Made by a program: the position numbers and the translations under genes
Notes under the pieces: model-generated
What the model was told of the DNA's origin: nothing
What the model saw: the letters and a program-made list of their open reading frames with translations, nothing else
Database searches by the model: none
Shown here: piece by piece, positions 31,987 to 42,841 of the stretch
Numbering within the stretch: position 1 is the stretch's first letter
How the letters are laid out: every line of letters starts with the position of its first letter
Source: Gonatopus flavifemur
Taxonomy: Eukaryota; Arthropoda; Insecta; Hymenoptera; Dryinidae
NCBI GenBank assembly: GCA_018340375.1
Contig: JAFFJZ010000003.1
Location: 51,863,006 to 51,927,005, forward strand
DNA: 64,000 bases
Reading direction: 5' to 3'

Positions 31987-33401
31987 GTAAGTATTTGTAT
32001 AGAATTATTTGGTTCTTTGCTATTTTCAAACTCTACAATAACCCGAGTGGAAACAAATTGGTCTGGCAGGGATCACTGGGAAATAAAATGTGCAAGTATG
32101 GTCAATAAGACAATTCCATATGATGGCCAAATAGGAACAAGTCGCGCATAAGTGAGCCCACGGGAAGAAGAACTCGCCGAGCGCTCGAACCGCGGTAAAA
32201 CTATTGTCCAAGCGGTCATATGGAGAGTGGAAAAAAAAGTCGGAATTGTGAAAAACAAAAAATACTGGGTAATAGAGCTTGAAAAATCAATACAAGTGTC
32301 ACTTTACAATTTTTTTCTATGATCAATAGTTTTCGAGAAAAAAAATAAAAAGTAGCTATTTTTTCGTACTAAAAATGGATGCTTTTCAATCTTAAACTCA
32401 TTGTAACTCGGGCAGTTTCAAACGTATCAAGATGAGTCTTGCAGATTCTGATTCGGAAGGCTTCCCCAAAGATGACAATCTCGACAAAATTTGCAAAAAT
32501 TGATACAAAATTAATCAATTTTTAATTCGAAGTGAAAATCTTTTTAAACTAGGTTTTCATTGTTTTGCATTAAAAAAGTGTCGGGGGAAGTATAAGCTAC
32601 GAAAAACTTCCAGCGACAAAGTTGTTCGCTAGGGGATGGACGAACTTTGTGGAAAATTTCAGATTGATTGGACTATTAGTTGGAAAGATACAGCGATTAA
32701 CTCATTAGCGCGCAACTGAAATTTGTCATGATTCTATGTCGTTTACCGACTGAATATAAGGATTCGAATAAAATATTGCATTCATTCGATTTCTCAACGT
32801 AGATTTATGTTTTTTGGGTAGAAGAATTCAAATATCGACCTTTTTTTGCAAGATTCGTCAGCCATTATTCTTTTATAAACAATTCAATTGTTTATAACAT
32901 TATTACGGGCAAACTATTGAATTTGGAGAAAAATTCTTTCAACGAAACACTTTCTTGTGAGGAGTAAGTTTCGTGCGGAAAATTTTCCTGATTCCTCAAT
33001 TATTTACGCAAATATGATTATTATATTTGAATAAATATTAAAATAACCCTAATACTTTGATTTTTCAACACAGGTTTACATGTTTTATGTCGGAGAATTC
33101 GAATAGGCAGTTATTTTTTCAACATTCCTTATCCATCGTTTTTTTTTATAAACAATCTCATTGTTTCTAACGATCTTATGGGTAAATTATTGAATTTGGA
33201 GAAAAATCATTTGAAAAAAAAATTTCTTACCTTGTGAGGAATAAGTTTCGTACGAAACGTTTTTTGAATTTCTCAATTTTTCATTTACATGATATCATTA
33301 TATTTAAATCAGTATAAAAATAATTCGATACTATAATTTCTCAACATAGATTAATGTTTAATATGCACAAAGTAAATGTACTCCCACGTTTTTCAATTCG
33401 A

Positions 33402-33639
33402 TCAACGTTTATTCTGAACTTTCCTGGTCAATACCTTCGAGAATAAGCTCCTCGAAATTGCTATCACAAGAGCAATACGATTGTTCGCGAACTGGGTAAA
33501 CATGTTGTATTTCATGTTGCAATTCTTGAGCCAATAGCGACAACAAAGATACCATGAAATGATCTTTATTTTGAGCACCACAACCGTCCGAAAATGAATA
33601 GATTTTGTCATAATAATCAAGCTCCAATTCTTTATTCAT
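33402..33639 (-). pseudogene. Transposase-like gene fragment (SDGCGAQNK part)
   Basis: A minus-strand frame reads YSFSDGCGAQNKDHF, then VYPVREQSYCSCDSNFEELI. This resembles the middle of a widespread family of uncharacterised transposon proteins with a YSDxCGGQNxN motif and a following HSY..CD..F motif. Gly/Gly and the His are changed here. The fragment runs straight into the left arm of the inverted repeat. Confidence 0.55.
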
Positions 33640-33759
33640 TGCATGTAAAATAAAATTGTCAACAGTATTACGACATATTCATCTTAATTCCCTCTGAAAA
33701 AAAACAGACACGTTTATTCTTGAAACTTGAGGGATGCAAAAACTCCACCTTTCCAAACT

Positions 33760-34107
33760 GTAAGAGAAGAAGATTGTTAAGTCCTAAATTTCGAAAGTTT
33801 GCTGCAAGAAAATATGAAACATGTTAAAAATCTGCAAATCAGGAAAGCTGTGAGAGTGCAATATTTTCCTAATGGTCGAGTTGATGTTCATCAGAATTAT
33901 AATGGAAAACCTAAAACTCACCTAATCAACTCTGCAGTTACTTTTATCGATCAATGGAAATCGCCACCAGTGGATGCAATCGGGATAAATGAGAAGAAAT
34001 TGAATGATCTAAAAGATTTATTGAAATATTCAAGTCCACAGGGGAAAAGTTTCTTTGAAAACTTATTCTCGAAGTTATCGACCAGAAAAGTTCAGAATAA
34101 ACGTTGA
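33760..34107 (+). pseudogene. Transposase-like gene fragment (C-terminal part)
   Basis: A plus-strand frame with IGINEKKLNDLKDLL and GKSFFENL resembles the C-terminal end of the same YSDxCGGQNxN transposon-protein family (pattern I..KK..DL..LL......F...L). It runs into the right arm. The two fragments are head to head across the loop, so one ancestral gene was divided when the inverted repeat formed, or two copies were captured. Confidence 0.5.
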
Positions 34108-35534
34108 TCGAATTTAAAAACGTGGGAGTACATTTACTTTGTGCATATTAAACATTAATCTATGTTGAGAAATTATAGTATCGAATTATTTTTATAGTGA
34201 TTTAAATATAATGATATTATGTGAATAAAAAATTGAGGAATTCACAAAACGTTTCGTACGAAACTTATTCCTCACAAGGTAAGAAATTTTTTTTTTCAAA
34301 TGATTTTTCTCCAAATTCAATAATTTACCCATAAGATCGTTAGAAACAATGAGATTGTTTATAAAAAAAACGATGGATAAGGAATGTTGAAAAAATAACT
34401 CCCTATTCGAATTCTCCGACATAAAACATGTAAACCTGTGTTGAAAAATGAAAGTATTAGGGTTATTTTAATATTTATTCAAATATAATAATCATATTTG
34501 CGTAAATAATTGAAGAATCAGAAAAATTTTCCGTACGAAACTTACTCCTCACAAGAAAGTGTTTCGTTGAAAGAATTTTTCTCCAAATTCAATAGTTTGC
34601 TCGTAATAATGTTATAAACAATTGAATTGTTTATGAAAGAATAATGGCTGACGAATCTTGCAAAAAAAGGTCGATATTTGAATTCTTCTACCCAAAAAAC
34701 ATAAATCTACGTTGAGAAATCGAATGAATGCAAGATTTTATTCGAATCCTTATATTCAGTCGGTAAACGACATAGAATCATGACAAATTTCAGTTGCGCG
34801 CTAATGAATTAATCGCTGTATCTTTCCAACTAATAGTCCAATCAATCTGAAATTTTCCACAAAGTTCGTCCATCCCCTAGCGAACAACTTTGTCGCTGGA
34901 AGTTTTTCGTAGCTTATACTTCCTCCGACACTTTTTTAATGCAAAACAATGAAAACCTAGTTTAAAAAGATTTTCACTTCGAATTAAAAATTGATTAATT
35001 TTGTATCAATTTTTGCAAATTTTGTCGAGATTGTGATCTTCGGGGAAGCCTTCCGAATCAGAATCTGCAAGACTCATCTTGATACGTTTGAAACTGCCCG
35101 AGTTACAATGAGTTTAAGATTGAAAAGCATCCATTTTTAGTACGAAAAAATAGCTACTTTTTATTTTTTTTCTCGAAAACTATTGATCATAGAAAAAAAT
35201 TGTAACGTGACACTTGTATTGATTTTTCAAGCTCTATTACCCAGTATTTTTTGTTTTTCACAATTCCGACTTTTTTTTCCACTCTCCATATGACCGCTTG
35301 GACAATCGTTTTACCGCGGTTCGAGCGCTCGGCGAGTTCTTCTTCCCGTGGGCTCAAGTATGACACTCGTATGGCCCAATGACGTACGAAATTGCCGATT
35401 TGTAATTCACTCGAGTCGTACGTGTGCGTTACTTATGTGTGACTTGTTCCCATCTGGCCAATATATGGGATTGTCTCATTGGCCATACCTGTACATTCTA
35501 TCCCCCAGTGATTTCTGCCAAACTGATTTGTTTT

Positions 35535-35736
35535 TACCCTGGTGATGTTAGATCTAATTAGATCTGATTAGATATGAGCAGAAACATGATCAGAATTTAT
35601 CCATTGTCAACGCATATAACTAGATATTCATTAAATCTGATCAGATCAACTTTGATCTGAAATATATCTAATTTCACCTAAATGAGATCTGATTTGACCT
35701 AATTATATCTGATTATATCTAATTTTTCCCCGGGTA
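35535..35736. repeat. MITE of AGATCTGAT words, copy 1
   Basis: TA-bounded. The left end is TACCCTGGTGATG and the right end is AATTTTTCCCCGGGTA. The interior is a series of AGATCTAATT / GATCTGATC / TATCTAATT words. The second copy is at 50164-50384. Confidence 0.65.
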
Positions 35737-36210
35737 TCGAATAAGATAAAATCCATTCCCAAATCCCTTTTTTCTTCACGCAAAATTTCCACTTGGGAAT
35801 TCATGCCAGAACTTACGGACCAACCTAATAATTTGATTAAGTAAGGAGATGCACAGTTTTTATATTTTTCAATGTTTTACGTGGTGATATTCGAATGTTG
35901 CTGGATTTTGAATCGTTTATTGAAGTTAATTTATAATCGAATAACGAAATACTCACCTGTTCAAAACGCGAAATCTTGCAGTACTTTCTTTAAGCGATGT
36001 CTCCAATCCCAAGTTATTGATTTAGGATTTAAATAACGACGATTCATCCAATTTTGTGTGTTTGAATTTTCACTTCGCTTCTATAAACAATTCGGAATTC
36101 AGCAAGATAATATTTGATGCAATATCACAAACAAACAACTTTCAAAACAGATTTTCTCTGTAATACCAGTTAAAATGTTAATTTTTCACTTTTTCCTGAG
36201 TAATTTAGAA
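35737..36210 (+). other. Intron sequence, nothing recognised
   Basis: I see no gene, array or paired ends in this stretch. Confidence 0.3.
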
Positions 36211-36581
36211 TATTCGAGATAGCCAAATTGTGAGCGCAAGCCAACAGACATTCGTGCGTGCATTTGTAGATCATTTGTACAATAGAATGTGAGAAATCAG
36301 ATAGTGAATTGCATATGTACTACATACATGCGCATGTCTTCAGCTGACATACGCATGCACATGAACAACTTCAGGTCCTGTTGCTCATTCAGGGTTGTCA
36401 ACTGGCGGGTTATGGACCGACTGGGCCGATTTTTTTACCCTCAGGCTAGGTGCCGGTCGAAGCTTTTAACCGGCCTATCAAAGGCCGGTAAAAAATTGTT
36501 ATGCAACACAATTCGTGATGAACTTCCGTTGGCCCAAAATCTGTATGATACACTGTGGAAATAGCATTTCAAGATAACTTG

Positions 36582-37058
36582 CCGTGTGGAAAAAAGTCTT
36601 ATGGCAAGGGTATGGAAATGATTTTGCACAGATTTGAGGAAGAATCTGGGTATGATTTGGCAAGAGTAAGTCTAACAAAAAGTATGGGAAATAGTATGGG
36701 GTTTGAGACTCTGCCATACTTTTGCCAAATTCTTCATAAAATTTTATCGAAATGATCTTTTGATTGATTCTATCACGAAAACTTGATGAGATAAACGATT
36801 TTTGATATCAAATTTGTGGTCACGGGTATATATGTTCATATGTAATACCATACCTGAACATATATTAAATCGCAAAAAAAATCAATCTGAATAATCTGGC
36901 AACAGTATTGCAGCGTCCCAAAGCCCATACTGCTTGCCATTTTTGCTAGACTTGGCGCCATACTTTTGCCAAATTATAGCTAGATTCTCCCCAGATTCGT
37001 TCCATAATCTTTGCGAGATCGTTCCAATACCTTTTCCATATGACTTTTTTCCACACTG
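36582..37058. repeat. MITE with CCGTGTGGAAAAAAGTC ends
   Basis: The left arm (CGTGTGGAAAAAAGTCTTAT GGCAAGGGTATGG ...) pairs with the right arm ending ATGACTTTTTTCCACACTGG. The arms are about 160 bp each and contain CATACTTTTGCCAAAT words. A separate stretch of TCTCATAAAATC words follows at 37100-37280. Confidence 0.6.
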
Positions 37059-37573
37059 GTCATGCGCCTGAATCTGTTAAGTTGAAAATAAAATTCTTCA
37101 CAAATAAAAGTCTTTATGAGATTTTCCACAATGGCTTATAAACTCTCATAAAATCCAATTTTGTGCTCATTGATTCTCATAGCGGTATTATAAAATCTCA
37201 TAAATCCCTGGACAAATGCTCATATAAAATCTCATAAAGTCTCATAGATTCTACGTATCAGTTTTTATGAGATCTTTTCCATAGGGTGGGTATAGTACGT
37301 TGAACAGTACGTTATTTCAACGTTGTTTTTCCTTTTTCAAGGAGGGTCCAATTTACCATGTTACACAACGTTGGAAACAACGTGGTTTTTTTCATCTGTG
37401 ACGAGTCACTAATTGAAAACATCTGTCTCGTGACAGATTGTAAACATTGTAGGGTATTTAGAGTAGTATAGTCCGTATATTCGGTGAATATACAAAACCC
37501 TTGTCGGTAGGTATTAGGTATAAAAGTATTTTTGTGTGCGTGTATAACAATTAACGTCCTACATTCCATTAAC

Positions 37574-39230
37574 TGTTACGATGCGTTCGGGGATAGAAGA
37601 CATTGAGGCACAATTAACTTGTAAGATCAAGTTTATTATAATTAACGAATAATGGGCTGTCACCAGATAGATTCGACGTTATTTGATAAAAGACGAGAGA
37701 TACCGCGAGAATCGGATTAACGCGTGTAGAATAGCGTTGTATCGTGGAGCGAGGTCCACGACGTTCGCTCGTTACTACTGCCGGAACAAGTCTATTTCGT
37801 ATATGGGTCGGTTACATGCACGCGCCCGCATATCCCTATTCTAGGGTTCTCATGCGCACGCGCTGCTATGCTAGCGCCCACAACATTGCGGTGCGTGGCG
37901 ACATCTCTCAGTAAACGTAAAACTCGTTGCATTCTATTTTCACTGCAGTAGCGCCATCCAACAGCCCACGCGGAACCCTCATGTTTCCGCGCGGGTTTCT
38001 TTTTCTTTACGTTGGACGTTTCAAAGCGCGTGCGTCGATGCCTCGACCACACTGTACTCTCAATCGTGGTTCGTGAATATACCGCGAGAGTCATTTGTGT
38101 TTCGCGTCGCCGCCCGAAGCTGAAAGGAACTCAGGCCGGGTATAGATAGGGGTGCCTGGGCAGTCTTCCAGCACTCTCTCGTTCAACTACATTTCGAGCC
38201 TCTGCAAGGTACGCTTATATTTTTTCGGTAGTGAACTGAGTCCGGGTTGGCAATATAGCAACCCGTTACTTGGAAACAGCTGTTGTAACGGCTTTTATTC
38301 AATGGTGGATGGGTCATCCTGAAGCCCGAAACTTTCTTAGTGCACGAAGTGGATGGGACATCCTGAAGCTTTAGAACGGCACACAAGTAGTGGATGAGGC
38401 ATCCATACTTGTTAGATAGTGTAGTAGTGGGGGGTGGTCGTGGATGGGTCATCCTGAAGCGAACCAATTAGCTAGAGTCAATACTCGTCACGCACCCGTA
38501 ATAACGAACTAGGGTATTTCACAAATGAACCAATAAGGTTGCGTACATTTTTGTAGGTTTTTTTCGCCCTAAAGTTAATAAGATCAATCCTACGAGCCAA
38601 TGAGAGCTCATTTTAGGAAACTCATTTATATTTTCTCGTTAAAAGCATTAATGAGCATTGTTCCACCAACGTTCGGCCAATTAGATCGTCAAAACTCAAG
38701 AAAATACCATCTGGGAAGTTGCTGTCCTTGTTTCTCCAAGGATTAAGAAACAGCTCTCTCCTTGTCTCGACGATAAAATCGTAATTAAAGGGCCATATCC
38801 AGCGTTGGTGTACCAAAAGTGTTCATTAACGCTCACTCTACTATTGGCTACAGATCGTTGCCTGTAACGAGCCATAGTACGAGCCTTTAGGGTCGTGTAA
38901 ATCGTAAGATCGATTTGACCCGCGCGCGCAGCATTAGATTCAATACGCATAGCTTTGTATATAGCTATAATATTCCTTCTTTGTTCAACCGCATTTGGTT
39001 ATTTATCGTCCGCAATTGTTTATTTTAATAAAATTTCTTCGTTTAAACCTTTATTTAACGACTTTAAATTCATTAATGATCTGTAACCCGCGTTTCCCTA
39101 CATTTGAACCTTGGACTCGGCGAGCTAGAAGCACGGGGAACTAATTATTTTACATAATTAGGATTGATCAACATCAATAACGCGCCTTCAACAAATTGAA
39201 ACGTTACACATCCGGGATAATACTAACCGT
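37574..39230 (+). mobile_element. BEL/Pao-like LTR and leader remnant
   Basis: The stretch from TGTTACGATGCG (37574) to TTTCCCTACA (39102) is richer in CpG than its surroundings. It is followed by TTTGAACCTTGGACTCGGCG AGCTAGAAGCAC. A matching end and leader lie on the minus strand at 59700-59770 (CCCGCGTTCCCC ... CTGGAACCGACGAGCCAGAG GCAC). Shared LTR-end plus leader sequence suggests the same LTR-retrotransposon class, which I take as BEL/Pao by the leader style. The left boundary is uncertain. No gag or pol is present, so it is truncated or recombined. Confidence 0.45.
38305..38460 (+). repeat. Irregular repeat of GTGGATGGGTCATCCTGAAG
   Basis: There are four copies (38305, 38349, 38391 weaker, 38440) of a 20-base word that itself contains a small inverted repeat (GGATG/CATCC). 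Spacing is irregular (42-49 bases). It lies inside the LTR-like remnant and could be a regulatory repeat or the debris of a hairpin element. Confidence 0.6.
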
Positions 39231-39844
39231 TTTTTTTTGTAAAAGTAACTTTTTTGTTAGAGAACCCTTAGAATATCCCGTAGGTTTCGTCCCTGTGGTT
39301 TTCCGAACCTTTTCGACATTTTCCATAGGGCCAGTCGACTTTCATAAATTAATAACAAATAGCCGATAATTTCAACCCTGAGAGTTGGCAATCCTGTGCT
39401 CATTTGTGGTAATGGTACAAAGCAAAAACTAACAACATATTTTGAATTCATTTATGCGCATGCGTATGTCAGCTGAAGGTACGAGCATGTAGTACTTATG
39501 CAATTCGCTATCTGATTTCTCACGATCTGTTATACAAATAAGCCGCAAATACACGTACACATGTCTATTGACTCGCGCTAACAATATGAGGCAATTTGGC
39601 TATCTGGAATGGTACCAAGCATTTTGGAGAAAAATTTTTTATAATGATATTATTTCACTTGACGCATAAACACATCTGACCGAACATGATTGTAACAGCA
39701 ATAACGAAATCATAATATCCAAATGTAGTTCATTCACCACTTCATGTACTTGAAATTTCGCACTTTCATCAACACATTATTTTCCATCCAATAATTCATT
39801 AATGCTCTTTTTTTATTCTTTCCAAATTGTTATTCATTATTTAG

Positions 39845-40004
39845 GTCAATGCTCTACGACGTATAGGAGGGCCCACTGTAACAGATTTGTGTTCCAATAT
39901 CCTTAAACATCTGCTCTTCAACACATTTGCTGAAAAATTCAGCATGAAAGGGGCGAAAGGGGAAGAGGCATTCGAGATGCTGCTCATTTGCAAGGCTATT
40001 TTTC
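39845..40004 (+). CDS. DUF4806-like gene, core domain exon
   Basis: The acceptor is TATTCATTATTTAG before 39845 and the donor is GTGAGT at 40005. It enters in phase 0, as the previous exon requires, and leaves in phase 1. It encodes VNALRRIGGPTVTDL, then ILKHLLFNTFAEKFSMKG and KGEEAFEMLLICKAIF. These match the most conserved part of DUF4806 (IGG motif, then the LL.N..A..., G..G..AF pattern). The identity of the gene family rests mainly on this exon. Confidence 0.8.
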
Positions 40005-40073
40005 GTGAGTAATTGGAACTTATATCATAATCTACTCATTACTAATAATCTCTCAATCCGATTCTTCTAATAG

Positions 40074-40174
40074 ACAATCAAAATGGAAAAATTAATTCCA
40101 GTAGAGCTGTTCCCATCAAAGAAATCCAGATGGGACTCATGAAAACCTACATGGGAATCCCTGGAACCCACTGA
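40074..40174 (+). CDS. DUF4806-like gene, last exon
   Basis: The acceptor is TTCTTCTAATAG before 40074, after a 69-base intron. The phase is correct, and the frame runs 33 codons to TGA at 40172-40174. The first part (about NSSRAVPIKEIQMGLMKTY) fits the helical end of DUF4806. The last residues come from ATGGGAATCC-type repeat sequence that also occurs at 25440-26250, so the C-terminus may have been replaced by transposon sequence. Confidence 0.6.
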
Positions 40175-40356
40175 TTCCTATGTGAGTTCTTATAGGTTCC
40201 TAAGCAATCCCAGGTGGGAGGTAGGACGATTTTTGACGGGGGCTGATTTCTCATTTTCTATTAGTTATTCATATAACGAATGATCATGAAAGTTGATCTG
40301 ACGGTTTTGTAATTTACCGTAGACACCACCGTCTGCCTGCGGGCATGTTGCAAACC
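40175..40356 (+). other. 3' flank of the DUF4806-like gene
   Basis: GGGAATCC-type repeat words continue to about 40240. I do not see a clear AATAAA signal in the next 200 bases. Confidence 0.3.
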
Positions 40357-40514
40357 AAGGATGGGCAGTTTCAATTACTTTTTATACTGAAAGTACTTTT
40401 TCTTGTCAAGTACTTCCAAATTCAACGTTAAAAATCACTGTTTATGGGAATAAACGGGTAGTTGACAGAGAAAAGTACTTCCAATACAAAAAGTGATTGA
40501 GACTGCCCATCCCT
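40357..40514. repeat. Short MITE, AGGATGGGCAG ends
   Basis: AAGGATGGGCAGTTTCAATT ACTTTTTATACTGAAAGTAC at the left pairs with GTACTTCCAATACAAAAAGT GATTGAGACTGCCCATCCCT at the right. It is about 158 bp and non-coding. The end sequence resembles hAT-type MITEs. Confidence 0.75.
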
Positions 40515-41067
40515 GTTACAGACTTTCTAAAACAATGCGGAATATTTAAAAAACGTGCTTTGTTAATATTTTAGAAAAGGATCATATTGCGTTGTGTGTG
40601 ATATATTCACCATATTGGTCAATCATGGACAATGTAAATGGTAGTATGCCAGAAGCTCGACTGGTAATAAACCCGTCTGCTTGTCATTGGCTGAAAACTG
40701 GTCATTTCTAGTGAAGTTACTAACTATACTTAGCAATCAACCATTAATAGATTATTGCATACTCCCATATAAATTGCTAAAATCTAGGAAACGATTGCAC
40801 TCCCTCCTCTCCCTCACTCTCTCCTTTTCTATCTTCCTCTTTCTTCCTCTCAATAGAAAATCCTTGCAAAGAGGACATAGGCGTAAAAAAAATTGATTTT
40901 TCAATCTTTGTTGAAAAAAAATATCAAGATCGAATAAGATAACGACTATCTTACCTTTCTAACCGCAGTATATGGGAGTAAAACAATTGATATATGAAAA
41001 TTAGAAAGGACGCTGAATTTGTTGATACGATTTACATGCTTGTACAACTCAGAATGTAGTCAATCAT
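40515..41067 (+). other. Non-coding, CT-rich stretch
   Basis: A polypyrimidine stretch (CTCCCTCCTCTCCCTCACTC and on) lies at 40800-40850. No gene or paired ends are recognised. Confidence 0.35.
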
Positions 41068-41548
41068 CCCGTACAGCACAACTACCGATGCTCCACCTAA
41101 GACTTCGGTGGTACGGAGGGGGAGAATTGGTGCGCTGAACGGAAGAATTGGCAACAGTTATTGAATATATTCTTAAATATGACCAATCCAATATTCGATA
41201 ATATTAATCAAATATCAGTCAAATTCATAGAATATTTGATAATTATTAGGGGTGTGCGGGTAGCACTTTTTATCGGGTCGGGTCGGGTTCGGGTATTTGT
41301 ATTTCTTTTCGGGTCGGGTCGGGTCGGGTACCCGATTAAATCGGGTTTTCCAAGTCGGGTACCCGAATATAATAAAATCGCTTGAATTTAATATTTTCAA
41401 CTTCTATTCGAAGTTGCCATTGCCGTTGATATTTTGAGGACAAATTGTCTTGAGCGATTGTAGGAATAAGGGAATTTCATATGAATTCAATTCTAATATG
41501 AAGAATGCCATATTCACTACAAGTCTATTAGGGTTGTTACTCTATGTA

Positions 41549-42841
41549 CGAGGGTGGATTGATAAGTTTCCGGCCTGACCAAGAGATGGCGCCACTAGGC
41601 CTACCTTGAGGTGGCGTTCTATAGTACCATCCTTAGATAGCTTGTAGCTATAGTTTCAGTCCGATCGCCATGTTAGTTTAGTTTTGAGAGCACGCTGACC
41701 AAGACGCCTCTGTGTTTTTCGTAAAAATGGAAAAGCTGGAAAATCGTGCTGTCATCAAATACTTTTATTTGAAGGGGTTAACGCCGAAGGAAATTAAAGA
41801 AGAGATGGACTCAACACTGGGGACATCCTCCCCATCATATTCAACCGTTAAGCAGTGGGTTTCCGAGTTTAAAAAGGGTCGTGTGAGCACCTCTGATGAG
41901 CCTCGCTGAGGACGCCCCATTGAGGTCACAACTCCAGATATGATCGGAAAAATCCATCAAATAGTGCTGAAAGATCGCAGATTAAAAGTTCGTGAGATAG
42001 CTGAGACCTGTAAGATGTCATATGAACGTGTACAAAATATTTTGCACCAACATTTGTATATGGAAAAGCTCTGTGCAAGATGGATGCCGCGTTTGCTAAC
42101 AGTCGACCAAAAATTGATTCGAAAGAACATTTCTACCGCCAATTTGGCGTTGTATAAGCGTAATCCAAGCGAATTTTTGCGTCGATTCGTAACCGTTGAC
42201 GAAACTTGGGTCCACCACTACGCTCCTGAAACCAAAGAACAGTCTAAACAGTGGATTGGACCAGGGGAACCAACTCCAAAGAAGGCAAAAACAATTTTTC
42301 CGGCGAACAAGGTTATGGCTACTGTTTTTTGGGATGCAAGAGGTATTATATACATTGATTACCTTGAAAAGGGTAAAACTATCACTGGTCAATACTACGC
42401 AGACTTATTGCAACGTTTGAGCTACGAAGTGAAAATTAAACGACCTCATCTGGCGAAGAAAAAAATCTTGTTTCATCACGATAACGCACCAGCGCACACG
42501 TCAATCGTTGCGATGGCTAAAATCAACGATCTGAAGTTTGAATTAATGCCGCACCCTCCCTACTCTCCAGACCTAGCCCCGAGTGACTATTATCTGTTTC
42601 CTAACCTCAAAAAATGGCTTGGCGGTAAGAGATTTGCGGACAATGAAGAAGTAATCGAAGCTGTAAATGGGTATTTCGAGGAGCTTGACGAATCAGTCTA
42701 TAGAGATGGCATTACTAGACTAGAACACCGCTATGAGAAATGTATCAGCCTTGGAGGAGATTATGTTGAGAAATAAAAAAAAAAAATTCTTAAAAACGTT
42801 GTTTTCCTTGGTCAGGCCGGAAACTTATCAATCCACCCTCG
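41549..42841 (+). mobile_element. mariner element, irritans type
   Basis: This 1,293-bp element is flanked by TA (41547-41548 and 42842-42843). The inverted ends begin CGAGGGTGGATTGATAAGTT TCCGGCC. It carries one transposase frame on the plus strand with one stop. The ends are intact and nearly perfect, so a young insertion is likely. Confidence 0.93.
41727..42776 (+). pseudogene. mariner transposase (DD34D) with one stop
   Basis: This is a DDE transposase of mariner type. ATG 41727 (MEKLENRAVIKYFYLKG) starts the helix-turn-helix part. An in-frame TGA at 41907-41909 lies where the linker should read RxGRP, probably from a CGA codon by a single C-to-T change. The frame then runs unbroken to TAA at 42774. 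Visible motifs are VTVDETWVHHYAPETK (first Asp), FHHDNAPAHTS (second Asp) and PPYSPDLAPSDYYLFP (third Asp). Thirty-four residues separate the second and third Asp. The pattern is closest to irritans-subfamily proteins such as Himar1 as I remember them. Confidence 0.93.

Larger units (their letters stand above)
32035..35545. mobile_element. 3.5-kb long-inverted-repeat (foldback) element
   Basis: Two arms of about 1.3-1.4 kb face each other (about 32035-33452 and 34053-35545) around a 600-bp loop. Landmark pairs are CCCACGGGAAGAAGAACTCG at 32158 with CGAGTTCTTCTTCCCGTGGG at 35334, and TTCTGAACTTTCCTGGTC at 33412 with its inverse near 34087. Most of the arm is highly similar. The outer 110 bp are more diverged, and the right arm has about 65 extra bases near 35356-35420. 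The loop carries pieces of a transposase-like gene. I see no long frame in the arms. Confidence 0.85.
36211..39610. repeat. Pair of inverted repeats enclosing later insertions
   Basis: GAGATAGCCAAATTGTGAGC and the following 190 bases (to about 36400, including CAGCTGACATACGCATGC) recur inverted at about 39385-39610 (GCATGCGTATGTCAGCTG ... GGCAATTTGGCTATCT). Divergence is moderate. The space between holds the MITE at 36582 and the BEL-like LTR, so this is an old element opened by younger insertions. Confidence 0.6.

Noticed and set aside
38305..38460. Satellite array
   Set aside because: There are only four irregularly spaced words, so it is listed as a repeat but is not a satellite.
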